DNA of 64,000 bases from Permianibacter fluminis (GCF_013179735.1 NZ_JABMEG010000001.1:2728001-2792000); one strand, 5' to 3'. Counted from the stretch's first letter, positions 18,630 to 28,543 are shown. The notes: a model not told the origin generated them from the sequence alone. A program made the numbers and translations.

Positions 18630-18770
18630 TCATTCCTCAGTTGGCGCTTCGTCGCCTTCGGTTTGTGGCTCATCAGCCTTGGTGAGCTTTTTCTGGCGTT
18701 TTTCTTCCTGCTTCTTCTTTTTGGCCTGATCGCGTTGTTTCTTTTCAAAAGCGTAATTGGGTTTGGCCAT
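18630..18770 (-). CDS. Small basic-acidic conserved protein, 46 residues
   Basis: A short ORF starting MAKPNYAFEKKQRDQ, with a Lys/Arg/Gln-rich helix in the middle and an acidic tail ending EAPTEE. The N-terminal MAKPNYAFEK phrase is familiar from small uncharacterised proteins of Pseudomonas and Xanthomonas relatives. The ATG has AGGA six to seven bases upstream, and a strong terminator follows the stop. A longer overlapping ORF in another frame (18611-18811) lacks these supports. The charge pattern suggests RNA or ribosome contact, but that is inference. Confidence 0.8.
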   Translation of the reverse strand: MAKPNYAFEKKQRDQAKKKKQEEKRQKKLTKADEPQTEGDEAPTEE

Positions 18771-18860
18771 GGTACGTCCTGGATGTCAGACACCGTCGCT
18801 TCGAGATTCATGTGGCGGTGTCGGGGGCTGTGGCGTTGATTCTAACCCAGCGGCAGCGGA

Positions 18861-19002
18861 GTAGGGTGCGGTTTAACGCATCGTATGGGGAGAATCACCT
18901 CGGGTACGGTTTAACGCATCGTTTGGAGAGAATCGCGTAGGGTGCGTTTTAACGCACCATTTTTATGCCGGGAAGCATTCGGTGCGTTGAAACGCACCCT
19001 AC
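18861..19002. repeat. Cluster of four REP-like palindromes
   Basis: Copies of GTAGGGTGCGNTTTAACGCA start at 18861, about 18902 (decayed) and 18937, with an inverted copy at 18981-19002 (GGTGCGTTGAAACGCACC). They fill the gap between the 46-residue gene and the GNAT gene. Confidence 0.8.
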
Positions 19003-19033
19003 AGAAATGCGCACAACAAGAGGCGTAAGGCTC

Positions 19034-19663
19034 TTAACGCGCAGCGGTGAGTGGCCGGGCCATGATGATGTCGCGCTGGTTGTCGCCGCCGAGGGCGAAG
19101 CTGTGGTCGCCGACTTCAACAAAGCCGAATTTCTGGTAGAACGCGATGGCGCGTGGGTTCTTTTCCCAGACGCCGAGCCAGACCAGGTCGCAGCCGCGTT
19201 TTGCCATTTCATCGAGGCAGGCTTGCATCAGTTGTTGGGCGAGTCCTTTGCCGTGCCAGGCGCTTGCGACGTAGAGGCGCTGGATTTCGCCGGGGTGGTG
19301 GGCTTGCAGGCCGGCCGGCGGGTGCTTTAGCGCCGGCATGTTGCCCCAGCGCAGTTGCGCGTAGGCCACCAGTTCTCCGGATTCTTCACTCGGTTCCTCA
19401 TGCGGCTCTTCACATGGCTGCTCACACGGTTCTTCATAAACCAGGGTCAGCTTGCCGGAGTCGGCGATTTCTGCGGCTTGAATGGCTTCGCCGTAACTCT
19501 GCCGGCAATGCCGGTCCATGTCGTCGGCGGTGTTCATCGCGGCAAAGGTGTCGCGGAAAGTGCGCTCGGCCAATGCGGCGAGGGCCGCAGCGTCACGCGG
19601 TTGGGCGGTTCGCAAGTGTGGCAAGGTGCGCTCCGTGTGGTGAATGAGGGTAGGGCGGGTCAT
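19034..19663 (-). CDS. GNAT family N-acetyltransferase
   Basis: A 209-residue acetyl-CoA-dependent acetyltransferase. The fold starts near residue 15 (LPHLRTAQPRDAAALAAL). The acetyl-CoA loop is seen in LYVASAWHGKGLAQQLMQ (about 132-149), and the C-terminal part in NPRAIAFYQKFGFVEVG. Between the first strands is an unusual acidic insert (about 77-98), a degenerate repeat of Glu-Glu-Pro-x with two Cys. The annotated ATG lies inside a GGGCGGGTCATGACCCGCC palindrome, so the first 10-13 residues may come from repeat DNA and the original start may lie further in. Substrate unknown. Confidence 0.85.
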   Translation of the reverse strand: MTRPTLIHHTERTLPHLRTAQPRDAAALAALAERTFRDTFAAMNTADDMDRHCRQSYGEAIQAAEIADSGKLTLVYEEPCEQPCEEPHEEPSEESGELVAYAQLRWGNMPALKHPPAGLQAHHPGEIQRLYVASAWHGKGLAQQLMQACLDEMAKRGCDLVWLGVWEKNPRAIAFYQKFGFVEVGDHSFALGGDNQRDIIMARPLTAAR

Positions 19664-19673
19664 GACCCGCCGG
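19649..19673. repeat. REP-like palindrome overlapping the GNAT start
   Basis: GGTAGGGCGGGTC-AT-GACCCGCC: the GTAGG tag and a perfect stem. The GNAT ATG is in its centre. Confidence 0.75.
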
Positions 19674-19703
19674 ATGTTTTGCCGCAGCCGATCGCAATAC
19701 GTG

Positions 19704-19778
19704 ATGTCAAATGTAAGGCCTGACCCTGACGCTCACACACATTACGCGCGTTTCGCGAATCAACCTTATACGCGTTGG
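19704..19778. repeat. Composite dispersed repeat, copy 1
   Basis: A 23-base segment starting ATGTCAAATGTAAGG and ending CTGACCC, then TTCGCGAATC-N2-CCTTATACGCGTT. Both parts recur at 20574-20741. The first part resembles sequence often found near REP-associated tyrosine transposases; no transposase is present here. Confidence 0.7.
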
Positions 19779-20462
19779 CTAGAAGTATGCTTCAAGGCCA
19801 TGGCCTCTGCTTGACCAGTACTCACACCACTTGGCCGCAGAGAACATTATGTGTGCCTTTGATTCTGGACTGTCGTCGGGGGCCTCAATCGTGCGAATTT
19901 CAGCAACATGAGATACCTCGTGCTTGGTTGCGTAACTATTCGCGACAGCTCTCAGCTCTGCACCAAGTGATGCCAACTCAGCCGCGAGGCAGCTGGTATA
20001 GCACCGTTCAATCAGCTCACTGCCGAGGATGTCCTCACAATCGATTGTCAGGAACTGAGCTCGAAAACTGTATGGCTCAACGTAACCTAGCGATCCATTG
20101 GAGTAGAAGGGAAGGCCATCGCATTCTGGAGCTATGGCAGCAACATAGTAACCTTCGAGCTCCTCTAGGAATTGTGTTTCCGACTTGCTTTCTGGAGGAC
20201 TCTCGCGATAACGGTCCTTTGCCCATTCATCTGCGCGTTTATCAATTCCGACTTGTGGCGCCCCAAGCGTAATGAATGGTGAGATCTGGATTTCGAAAAA
20301 TCGCTCGGTTGCCGCTTCACGATCAAAGCGACGAAAAATCCCAGCGATTCTATCTCGCAGACTCGTCGACACGGGCTTGTCGCCCAAGAGATTGAATAAT
20401 CTCTCAAACTCCTTCTCATGTCCGGGTTTTGGTTTGCCGATTGGATTCCAGTCAAGTCCCAT
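19779..20462 (-). CDS. Unrecognised protein in low-G+C island
   Basis: A 227-residue soluble protein with no recognised motif. It starts MGLDWNPIGKPKPGHEKEFERLFNLL, is rich in acidic residues, and has a KHEVSHVAEIRTIEAPDDSPESK stretch near the end. The open frame extends to 20531, but that extra part is read from a REP-like palindrome, so 20462 is preferred. Codon use and base composition differ from the surrounding core genes. It is bracketed by two copies of the same composite repeat and faces the same way as its two island neighbours. Function unknown; an accessory immunity or defence role is only suggested by context. Confidence 0.65.
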   Translation of the reverse strand: MGLDWNPIGKPKPGHEKEFERLFNLLGDKPVSTSLRDRIAGIFRRFDREAATERFFEIQISPFITLGAPQVGIDKRADEWAKDRYRESPPESKSETQFLEELEGYYVAAIAPECDGLPFYSNGSLGYVEPYSFRAQFLTIDCEDILGSELIERCYTSCLAAELASLGAELRAVANSYATKHEVSHVAEIRTIEAPDDSPESKAHIMFSAAKWCEYWSSRGHGLEAYF

Positions 20463-20482
20463 GATTTGATCGCACCTGAATT

Positions 20483-20564
20483 TGTAGGTTTGGCTGAGCG
20501 TAGCGAAGCCCAACGTTTCTTGAGTCGGCAAGTTAAATTTATTGGGCTTTTCAGCGCAACCTAC
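20483..20564. repeat. Pair of inverted REP-like repeats (TGTAGGTTTGG type)
   Basis: TGTAGGTTTGGCTGAGCG...AAGCCCAACG at 20483-20515 and an inverted relative ATTGGGCTTTTCAGCGCAAC at 20541-20564. Confidence 0.65.
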
Positions 20565-20573
20565 CGTGCTGGA

Positions 20574-20741
20574 ATGTCAAATGTAAGGCCTGACCCCAGA
20601 GTTCATGCGCATTTGAGGTGCGCAGCACCCCGAAGGGTTGCTTCCATGGAGGGAGGCAACAACCCGCCGTCCCGAATCACGCGCCATACATCCCGCAGGT
20701 GAAATGGCGGATTGCTTCGCGAATCCGCCTTACACGCGTTA
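20574..20741. repeat. Composite dispersed repeat, copy 2
   Basis: Starts with the same 23 bases as the copy at 19704 and ends with GGCGGATTGCTTCGCGAATC-CGCCTTACACGCGTT. It contains the perfect hairpin GGCGGATT-GCTTCGCG-AATCCGCC. It follows the 3' end of the 270-residue gene, as copy 1 follows the 227-residue gene. Confidence 0.7.
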
Positions 20742-20759
20742 CGTTTACGTTGGCCTCGC

Positions 20760-21572
20760 TTACACAGTATCCCATGTCTTGCGGGTCTTCATGTATGCAT
20801 CGTCATTGCGGAATGCCGCAAATAGCTCACACAAGAACGGAATGTCGTCTTTTCCGATCGACTGGGAAAGATGTTGCAGCTCTCTGAGCAGCTCAGACCA
20901 AAAGCGGATGATCTGAAGGACATGGAGCTGTCTGTAAGGAGCCACCGCCTCAAATATGCCGGTACTATTACTGGCTTCCTCTACGTCCGTGATCTCGGAT
21001 CCTGTTTCAGATGTATACAGCACTTGCGCGAACGGTCCGATTAGTTGAGAAACTGCACGGGCATTGTCCGCGATCTTCTGTTTCTTGTTGGCTGTTATGC
21101 GAGATTTAAAGAGAGGGAGATCAACTTGAGTGAACCAGGCCGCGATTGGGTCGGATTGCCGGTTTGATCCAACCAAAAAATTGATATTGCTGTAGCGGTC
21201 GCCTTCCGCGAAGTCACTGAGTAAGCTGATGATGGCCTGGTGTACTGGAGTTGACGGAGTTTCAATATTGAGCTTGCGGCGAGCAATCACGTCAGCTGCT
21301 TTTTCTTGAAGCAGAGTCAAATTGTGCCCAATCTCGTTTTTAAGGTACTTAAAGTCAGGAAAGCAGCCCCTGGTATCGATGTAATAATCTAGCATTAGGC
21401 AAAGCTTACCAATGCGCTCTAGGCCCGTGGAAAGACTGGTGAATGACTGGAAATACAAACCTTTCCTGGTGTAGTTAGCTCGCCGAATCTCGGTGGCGCC
21501 GGCTCCAAGCAACTCCTTGGTGAATTGCGCCTCTTTCAGCAAAGCAATGAATGTTGAGTTGAGCTGGGGCAT
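20760..21572 (-). CDS. Unrecognised helical protein in low-G+C island
   Basis: A 270-residue, apparently all-helical cytoplasmic protein with no signal peptide or membrane segment and no motif I recognise. Features seen: KNEIGHNLTLLQEKAADVIARR (about 85-106) and a C-terminal helix with RFWSELLRELQHLSQSIG. Base composition is visibly lower in G+C than in the core genes. It follows the HEPN-like gene in the same direction, 73 bases apart with no terminator between, so the two are likely co-transcribed. Function unknown. Confidence 0.65.
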   Translation of the reverse strand: MPQLNSTFIALLKEAQFTKELLGAGATEIRRANYTRKGLYFQSFTSLSTGLERIGKLCLMLDYYIDTRGCFPDFKYLKNEIGHNLTLLQEKAADVIARRKLNIETPSTPVHQAIISLLSDFAEGDRYSNINFLVGSNRQSDPIAAWFTQVDLPLFKSRITANKKQKIADNARAVSQLIGPFAQVLYTSETGSEITDVEEASNSTGIFEAVAPYRQLHVLQIIRFWSELLRELQHLSQSIGKDDIPFLCELFAAFRNDDAYMKTRKTWDTV

Positions 21573-21645
21573 TGTTAGAGCAGGTCTAATGTGGAGGCGA
21601 GGGCAGGTGGAGCGAGGTGGAAGGAATCACAAGCTCGGCTGCGGG

Positions 21646-22281
21646 TTAGGGGACAAGTGTTCTGGCGGCATTTTCGAGCGTGGTTAACGACTTTTCCATG
21701 ACAGTTGCTCCATTCCACTGATGAGCATAAATGAATCGGCCAGGCGTAACTCCTCGACATTGGGCTCCGGTCAGATTGAATGGATCTCCTCGGATGAGGG
21801 CGGAAAAACTTTCCCATGCCTTGTCTGATTTGTGCGCAATTGCGTTCCTGACTTTCTTGATCTTTGCTAGATCTTGCTTCTCGACCTGAGTCAGTACATA
21901 GCGATGGTTTTGGCCTAAGAATTCGTTAGCTCTTGAGACGACAGACTCAAAGCTTGACCACTCTACGAATTTCTCAGGGTGGTCTGGATGGTTTAGCATC
22001 CTCTCCGCGAGACGGTAAGGTGCGTTCTTCGTCCGGAACTCCCTGATCTCTGACCTTAGAACTCCTGCGCTAACAGTTGCCAAATCCGTGACTATCAGAT
22101 CACGGCAAAGTGCTTCCCAGTACGTTAGTGCGCTCAAAAACAATCCTTCAGACAGCTTGTGAATGTCTGGAAATGAGAGTAGATGTCCTCGGCCAACTTG
22201 GCCGCAAATTTTCCCGTAAGCAGAACGAATGTGATTCAGTGAATCAATGTATTCATCGCGAATTTCTGCAGGAGTACGCAC
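21646..22281 (-). CDS. HEPN-domain protein (RiboL-PSP-HEPN-like)
   Basis: A 211-residue protein whose C-terminal half carries the R-x4-H motif of HEPN ribonucleases: Arg-Asn-Ala-Ile-Ala-His at about 145-150, preceded by a Lys-rich helix. An upstream helix contains SALTYWEALCRDLI, as in the RiboL-PSP-HEPN group (MAE_28990-like). HEPN proteins with this motif are metal-independent RNases in toxin-antitoxin, abortive-infection and CRISPR systems. The frame opens at TTG 22287, but AAGGA is placed six bases before the GTG at 22281, so GTG is chosen. No antitoxin of MNT or other known type is adjacent; the two downstream genes are candidates. The family call rests on the motif and local wording. 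Confidence 0.7.
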   Translation of the reverse strand: MRTPAEIRDEYIDSLNHIRSAYGKICGQVGRGHLLSFPDIHKLSEGLFLSALTYWEALCRDLIVTDLATVSAGVLRSEIREFRTKNAPYRLAERMLNHPDHPEKFVEWSSFESVVSRANEFLGQNHRYVLTQVEKQDLAKIKKVRNAIAHKSDKAWESFSALIRGDPFNLTGAQCRGVTPGRFIYAHQWNGATVMEKSLTTLENAARTLVP

Positions 22282-22477
22282 GGTCAATCCTTGTTGGCTG
22301 ACTGGTATTCGGTACGATATCTAGTGTATAAAAACGACCCGCTTTGGATGTTCACATAGTTCAATGGTTTATCGCAAGCGCCTTGAATTATGGAAAAGCA
22401 AATGAACCAATGTAGTAACTGAGCGATTCTGCTATCAGTGATTTAATGTTTGGAAGTATTAGATTTCTAGCTAAAAG

Positions 22478-22505
22478 AAAAAGCCCGGCATTCCCCGGGC
22501 TTTTT
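22478..22505 (-). terminator. Terminator of purB
   Basis: GCCCGG, a six-base loop and CCGGGC with A/T-runs on both sides; 28 bases after the purB stop. The rest of the gap 22282-22532 is A+T-rich promoter-like DNA of the HEPN gene. Confidence 0.9.
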
Positions 22506-22532
22506 GCACTGCAGCAGAACCTTCCTAACTGC

Positions 22533-23936
<1,404 letters not shown>

Positions 23937-24013
23937 TCAAAGGGAGCCGGGGCCAAATGGGGCAGGGCGCGGATTTTACAGGATAGTGGGCGGGATTCCG
24001 ATTGCGGTGTTAA

Positions 24014-24043
24014 CCGTCATTCCCGAGAAGGCGGGAATCCAGT
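24014..24043. repeat. Dispersed palindrome (GTCATTCCCG...CGGGAATCC type)
   Basis: CGTCATTCCCGAGAAGGCGGG plus AATCCAG. Relatives lie at 27765-27830, 57534-57556 and 58036-58112. It is the first of several repeats filling the 1.16 kb gap between purB and acnA. Confidence 0.8.
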
Positions 24044-24070
24044 GACTTTTGGGATTTAGCGCTGGGGTAA

Positions 24071-24187
24071 ATCCCCCTCTCCCCAACCCCCGCTCCGCGC
24101 CCCAGCCACTCGTCAACTCGTGGCGCTGCGGCGGAACGAAGCGCTGCTTCGTTAATTCCCGCCTCGCCCCGCAAGGGGCGAGGGGCT
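24071..24187 (+). repeat. Two-hairpin repeat, copy 1
   Basis: C-rich lead (CCCCTCTCCCCAACC), then GCCCCAGC, a weak first hairpin (CCAC/GTGG at 24106-24123), linker CGCTGCGGCGG, second hairpin AACGAAGC-GCT-GCTTCGTT (24135-24153) and a closing CGCCCCGCAAGGGGCG palindrome. Confidence 0.75.
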
Positions 24188-24235
24188 AAAGGAATGGGTC
24201 TTGGCGAGACGGCATTGGAGCGCTGAGATTTTGTT

Positions 24236-24275
24236 CCTCCCCCTGCCCGAGGGGGAGGCTAGGAGGGGGAGGGAG
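24236..24275. repeat. Simple CCCCTCC/GGAGGGG palindromic repeat
   Basis: CCTCCCCCTGCCCGAGGGGG followed by AGGCTAGGAGGGGGAGG. It has the same outer sequence as the two-hairpin repeats but lacks the inner hairpins. Confidence 0.7.
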
Positions 24276-24349
24276 AGTGTTTTCGTGACTGGTCCCGGTT
24301 AAGAAAATCAGAGGCTCGATTGGTTTGTTTTTAGGGGATGGGCAAATTC

Positions 24350-24440
24350 CTCCCACCCCCTCCCGGCCGCCCAGCCACCAGCAGAGCTGGTGGCGTTCGC
24401 CCGGCAAATTCGTCAACTGTGACGAATTTGAAACCCCGAG
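24350..24440 (+). repeat. Two-hairpin repeat, copy 2
   Basis: GCCGCCCAGC, first hairpin CCACCAGC-AGA-GCTGGTGG (24375-24393), linker CGTTCGCCCGGC, second hairpin AAATTCGTCA-ACTG-TGACGAATTT (24406-24429), then GAAACCCCGAG. Confidence 0.85.
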
Positions 24441-24474
24441 CTCACCCCCCTCAGGCATGGGGAGGAGAACGGCG

Positions 24475-24510
24475 ATCCCCCTCCTTAGCAAGGAGGGGTT
24501 AGGGGTGGTT
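24475..24510. repeat. Simple CCCCCTCCTT/AAGGAGGGG repeat
   Basis: ATCCCCCTCCTTAGCAAGG followed by AGGGGTTAGGGGTGGTT. It is the mirror of the outer parts of copy 3. Confidence 0.7.
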
Positions 24511-24610
24511 GGGCTCAGGATGAGTTGAGGGTTGGAGTTCGTGGGGATCGGTGGATGTGTTTTCTATTTGAGGGTCAGCTTGAGTAGCTGGCTTTTAAGC
24601 GCGCTGAGCT

Positions 24611-24717
24611 GAACCACCCCCAACCCCGCCCAGCCTCATGCAGAGCATGAGGCGCTGCGCCGGCGCATCACGCGCAGGCGTGATGCTTTATTCCGGCTCG
24701 CCCTTGCCAAGGAGGGG
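24611..24717 (+). repeat. Two-hairpin repeat, copy 3
   Basis: AACCACCCCCAACCCCGCCC then AGC, first hairpin CCTCATGC-AGA-GCATGAGG (24634-24652), linker CGCTGCGCCGGC, second hairpin GCATCACGC-GCAG-GCGTGATGC (24665-24686), then TTCCGGCTCGCCCTTGCC and AAGGAGGGG. Confidence 0.85.
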
Positions 24718-24929
24718 AGTCAAAGGCCTCCTTTCGACCGGCTTAGGACTTGTCCGGTAATTGCTTAGGGCTTGTCTGGTAATCGAAGGGGGGAACGAAC
24801 GGCTCGTAACGAACCAACACGAACCGCCATTGCTCGCGCTTTAACCAATTCCACCGTTTTCCCTGCAGTTTCGCTCATTACTTCTTGTTTTTAAGCGCAA
24901 AAACCCGGCTTTCATTAGACGATCGGACA

Positions 24930-24958
24930 GGTAAACACCCGTTCCAATGGTCTATAAT
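24930..24958 (+). promoter_or_regulatory. Possible acnA promoter
   Basis: A consensus -10 TATAAT lies at 24953-24958. The matching -35 region is poor (GGTAAA at 17-base spacing). This gives a leader of about 100 bases before acnA. Confidence 0.4.
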
Positions 24959-25065
24959 TCCGGCCCGCCCGCAGGGCCTCTCGGCCCCGGTCCCGCCTGA
25001 AAAATTCGATAAGCGTGCTGGCGTTGTTTCGTTACCGCGCCAAGCCATTACCAGGAGAAGCCGAC

Positions 25066-27747
25066 GTGTCATCGGTAGGACAAGACAGCCTCAAGACCCG
25101 CCGTACCCTTACCATCAATGGCAAGGAATACGATTACTTCAGCATCAAGGCCGCCGAGAGCGTGCTCGGTGACGTCAGCAAGCTGCCGTTCTCGCTGAAG
25201 GTCCTGCTGGAAAACCTGCTGCGTTTCGAAGACGGCGTGACCGTCGAGACCGATGACCTCAAGGCCATCGCTGCCTGGCAAAAAGACCGCATCTCCGACC
25301 GCGAAATCCAGTACCGCCCAGCCCGTGTGCTGATGCAAGACTTCACCGGCGTGCCGGCAGTGGTCGACCTCGCTGCCATGCGCGATGCGGTGACCAAGCT
25401 CGGCAAGAACGCCGACAAGATCAACCCGCTGGTGCCGGTTGACCTCGTCATTGACCACTCGGTGATGATCGACAAGTTCGGCACCGCCACTGCCGCTGAT
25501 GAAAACGTTGATATCGAATACCAGCGCAACGGCGAGCGTTATGAATTCCTGCGTTGGGGTCAGAAAGCCTTCAACAATTTCCGCGTGGTACCGCCGGGCA
25601 CCGGCATCTGCCACCAGGTCAACCTGGAATATCTGGCGAAAGCGGTGTGGACCGGTATTGTTGGTGGCCGCACCATTGCCTACCCGGACACCTGCGTCGG
25701 CACTGACTCGCACACCACCATGATCAACGGCCTTGGCGTTTTGGGTTGGGGCGTTGGCGGTATCGAAGCCGAAGCCGCGATGCTGGGCCAGCCGGTGTCG
25801 ATGCTGATTCCGGAAGTGGTGGGTTTCCGTTTGGAAGGCAAAGCCAAAGAAGGCATCACCGCAACGGATATCGTGCTCACCGTCACGCAAATGCTGCGCA
25901 AGCATGGCGTGGTCAACAAGTTTGTTGAATTCTATGGCCCGGGCCTCGACACCATGCCGCTGGCCGATCGCGCCACCATCGCCAACATGGCGCCGGAATA
26001 CGGTGCCACCTGCGGCTTCTTCCCGATCGACGCCGAAACGATCAACTTCATGCGCGTGTCGGGCCGCGATGAGCAGACCTGCAAACTCGTTGAAGAATAT
26101 TGCAAAGCGCAAGGCATGTGGCGTGATGCCAGCTCGCCGGAGCCGGTGTTCACCAGCACGCTCGGTCTGGATCTGTCGACTGTGGTGCCGTCGCTGGCCG
26201 GTCCGAAGCGCCCGCAAGATCGCGTTGCCATGAATGGCATGAGCCAAGGTTTTGATCTGTTGCTCGACAGCACTGGCAAAGGCGGCGAGAAAGACAAAGC
26301 CGTGAAAGTGGAAGGCGCCAATCACGATCTGAAACACGGCGACGTGGTGATTGCCGCGATTACTTCCTGCACCAACACCTCGAACCCGTACGTGCTGATG
26401 GCGGCTGGTCTGGTTGCCAAGCGCGCGGTGGAGAAGGGTCTGCAGCGCAAGCCGTGGGTGAAATCCTCACTGGCGCCGGGCTCGAAAGTCGTTACCGATT
26501 ATCTGGCCAAAGCCGGCCTCAATACTTACCTCGACACACTCGGCTTTAACCTCGCGGGTTACGGTTGCACGACTTGCATCGGTAACTCCGGTCCGCTGGC
26601 TGATAACCTTGGTAAAGCGATCACTGATGGCGATCTGATCGTCTCGGCGGTGCTGTCGGGTAACCGCAACTTTGAAGGCCGCGTGCACGCGCAAGTCAAA
26701 GCCAACTACCTGGCATCGCCGCCGCTGGTTGTGGCGTATGCGCTGGCCGGTACTACGCGAATCGATCTGAGCAAGGATTCGCTGGGCAAAGACAAGAACG
26801 GCAACGATGTCTTCCTGAAAGACATCTGGCCGAGCAACGAAGAAGTGGCCAACGCTGTTCGCCTCGTTGATAACAAGATGTTCAACAGCCGTTACGCCGA
26901 TGTGTTCGCCGGTGACAAACACTGGCAAGCCATCAAGGTCGGTGAAGGTCAAACCTACAAGTGGAATGACAAGTCGACCTACGTGCAGAACCCGCCGTTC
27001 TTCACCGAACTCGGCAAGCCGGTAGGCGCAGTGAAAGATGTCAAAGGCGCGAGCGTGCTGGCGCTGTTCGGTGACTCGATCACCACCGACCACATCTCGC
27101 CGGCGGGCGACATCAAGGCCAGCGCGCCGGCAGGCAAATACCTGCAGACGCTCGGTGTTGAGAAAGCCGACTTCAACTCGTACGGCGCCCGTCGTGGTAA
27201 CCACGAGATCATGATGCGTGGCACCTTCGCCAACATCCGCATCAAGAACCTGATGCTGGGCGGTGAAGAAGGTGGCAACACCATTTACCAACCGACCGGC
27301 GAAAAAGTGTCGATTTACGACGCCGCCATGAAGTACATCAACAGCGGCACCCCGCTGGTGATTTTCGCTGGCAAGGAATACGGCACCGGTTCGTCGCGTG
27401 ACTGGGCGGCCAAAGGCACCAAGCTGCTCGGCGTCAAAGCCGTGATTGCCGAAAGCTTTGAACGTATTCACCGTTCGAACCTGGTCGGCATGGGCGTGCT
27501 GCCGCTGCAATTCCAAGGCAGCGACAACATTGCCAGCTTGGGCCTGAAAGGCGACGAGACCATCAACGTGATCGGCCTCGAAGCCGGCATCAAGCCGCGC
27601 CAAACCCTGAAGGTGGAAATCACCCGCAAGGATGGCAGCAAACAGACCATCGAAGCACTGTGCCGCATCGACACCGCCAACGAAGTCGAGTACTACAAAA
27701 ACGGCGGCATCCTGCAGTACGTGCTGCGGAACATGATCGCGGCGTAA
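25066..27747 (+). CDS. acnA: Aconitate hydratase A
   Basis: AcnA isomerises citrate to isocitrate with a [4Fe-4S] cluster; the family can also hydrate 2-methyl-cis-aconitate. The 893-residue protein matches AcnA/IRP1-type length. Cluster ligands are the Cys in [12 protein letters not shown] (about 437) and the pair in [13 protein letters not shown] (about 502-505). The C-terminal swivel domain has [20 protein letters not shown] and [12 protein letters not shown]. The frame opens earlier at 25015, but AGGAGA lies nine bases before the GTG at 25066, and that start aligns with E. coli AcnA. With icd, fumarase and prpBCD it forms the TCA/methylcitrate set of this window. No prpF/acnD pair is present, so AcnA may also do the hydration step after PrpD. 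Confidence 0.97.
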   Translation: MSSVGQDSLKTRRTLTINGKEYDYFSIKAAESVLGDVSKLPFSLKVLLENLLRFEDGVTVETDDLKAIAAWQKDRISDREIQYRPARVLMQDFTGVPAVVDLAAMRDAVTKLGKNADKINPLVPVDLVIDHSVMIDKFGTATAADENVDIEYQRNGERYEFLRWGQKAFNNFRVVPPGTGICHQVNLEYLAKAVWTGIVGGRTIAYPDTCVGTDSHTTMINGLGVLGWGVGGIEAEAAMLGQPVSMLIPEVVGFRLEGKAKEGITATDIVLTVTQMLRKHGVVNKFVEFYGPGLDTMPLADRATIANMAPEYGATCGFFPIDAETINFMRVSGRDEQTCKLVEEYCKAQGMWRDASSPEPVFTSTLGLDLSTVVPSLAGPKRPQDRVAMNGMSQGFDLLLDSTGKGGEKDKAVKVEGANHDLKHGDVVIAAITSCTNTSNPYVLMAAGLVAKRAVEKGLQRKPWVKSSLAPGSKVVTDYLAKAGLNTYLDTLGFNLAGYGCTTCIGNSGPLADNLGKAITDGDLIVSAVLSGNRNFEGRVHAQVKANYLASPPLVVAYALAGTTRIDLSKDSLGKDKNGNDVFLKDIWPSNEEVANAVRLVDNKMFNSRYADVFAGDKHWQAIKVGEGQTYKWNDKSTYVQNPPFFTELGKPVGAVKDVKGASVLALFGDSITTDHISPAGDIKASAPAGKYLQTLGVEKADFNSYGARRGNHEIMMRGTFANIRIKNLMLGGEEGGNTIYQPTGEKVSIYDAAMKYINSGTPLVIFAGKEYGTGSSRDWAAKGTKLLGVKAVIAESFERIHRSNLVGMGVLPLQFQGSDNIASLGLKGDETINVIGLEAGIKPRQTLKVEITRKDGSKQTIEALCRIDTANEVEYYKNGGILQYVLRNMIAA

Positions 27748-27764
27748 TCTATTCGTCGTCCCCG

Positions 27765-28084
27765 CGTAGGCGGGGACCCAGTGACTTAAGACGCTGGATT
27801 CCCGCCTACGCGGGAATGACGGAAAGTGAGTAATCGGCCGTTTATGGTCCCCCATAAACGGCCGCACGCATTCTGAAGCCGCGATTCCTGCAGCCTCAGA
27901 ACGCAAAAGGTTTTCTGTAGGAGCGGCCTTGGCCGCGATGTTTCTTGACCGCTGCGGTGCGTGAGAATCGCGACCAAGGTCGCTCCTACAAAAACAGATC
28001 GCAACACCGATTTTCTATGGGAGCGGCTTTAGCCGCGATCGGTTTCTTCAGAGAAAGTAAATCGTGGCTAAAGCCGCTCCCACA
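27765..28084. repeat. Block of REP-like palindromes downstream of acnA
   Basis: First a CGTCCCCGCGTAGGCGGGGA / ATTCCCGCCTACGCGGGAAT pair (27765-27830), then four GTAGGAGCGGC-type palindromes: TGTAGGAGCGGCCTTGGCCG (27916), inverted CGACCAAGGTCGCTCCTACA (27971), GGGAGCGGCTTTAGCCGCGA (about 28019) and inverted GTGGCTAAAGCCGCTCCCAC (28063). No gene is seen in this 386-base gap. Confidence 0.85.
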
Positions 28085-28133
28085 AACATCCGCAGACTTT
28101 ATAAGAACAACATAACGAGAGACCGAGACGCAC

Positions 28134-28529
28134 ATGACTCCACGCGAACTGGTTCTGGCTTATATCGACGCGCTCGAAGCGCTGAACTTTCCAGTGGCCC
28201 GCAGTTTTCTGGCCGATCAAGGGTTTGAATACTTCGGCCCCAACATGCATTTCACCAGCGCCGACGAGATGCTGACCTTTCTGTTCGGCATGGGCCCGAT
28301 CCAGAAAGCTATCGACACCCGCCGCGTCGTTACCGAAGGCGACGAGGTTTGCGTTCTGCTGGATTACAAAACCTACTTCGAGCCGATTGGCGATGTCCGT
28401 GTCGCCATCTGGGCCAAAGTGTTCGGTGACCGCATCCAGAAGATTGAGGTGTTCTACAACGCCGCCGTGGTTGAGAACATGCTGTCGGTCGACAGCAATA
28501 ACCCGTTTGTACCGCAGCCGAAGAAGTAA
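28134..28529 (+). CDS. NTF2-like (SnoaL/ketosteroid-isomerase fold) protein
   Basis: A 131-residue cytoplasmic protein starting MTPRELVLAYIDALEALNFPVARSFL, the usual helical opening of SnoaL-type NTF2-like domains. It ends in strands (VRVAIWAKVFGDRIQKIEVFYN) that carry the cone fold. No catalytic Asp/His pair can be assigned with confidence. The ribosome site is weak (GAGA). The next gene starts 14 bases after its stop, so the two are likely co-transcribed, although the second is a secreted protein of different base composition. Confidence 0.75.
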   Translation: MTPRELVLAYIDALEALNFPVARSFLADQGFEYFGPNMHFTSADEMLTFLFGMGPIQKAIDTRRVVTEGDEVCVLLDYKTYFEPIGDVRVAIWAKVFGDRIQKIEVFYNAAVVENMLSVDSNNPFVPQPKK

Positions 28530-28543
28530 TTAGGCGAACAAAA

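Noticed and set aside
18611-18811. 66-codon ORF overlapping the 46-residue gene
   Set aside because: Different frame, no ribosome site, arginine-rich shadow composition.
19704-21645. Integron gene cassettes with attC sites
   Set aside because: The gene-plus-repeat order is suggestive, but no GTTRRRY/RYYYAAC core pair with a stem could be found and no integrase is present.
26467-27906. 479-codon open frame antisense to acnA
   Set aside because: Shadow of acnA codon bias; no start site or recognisable domain.
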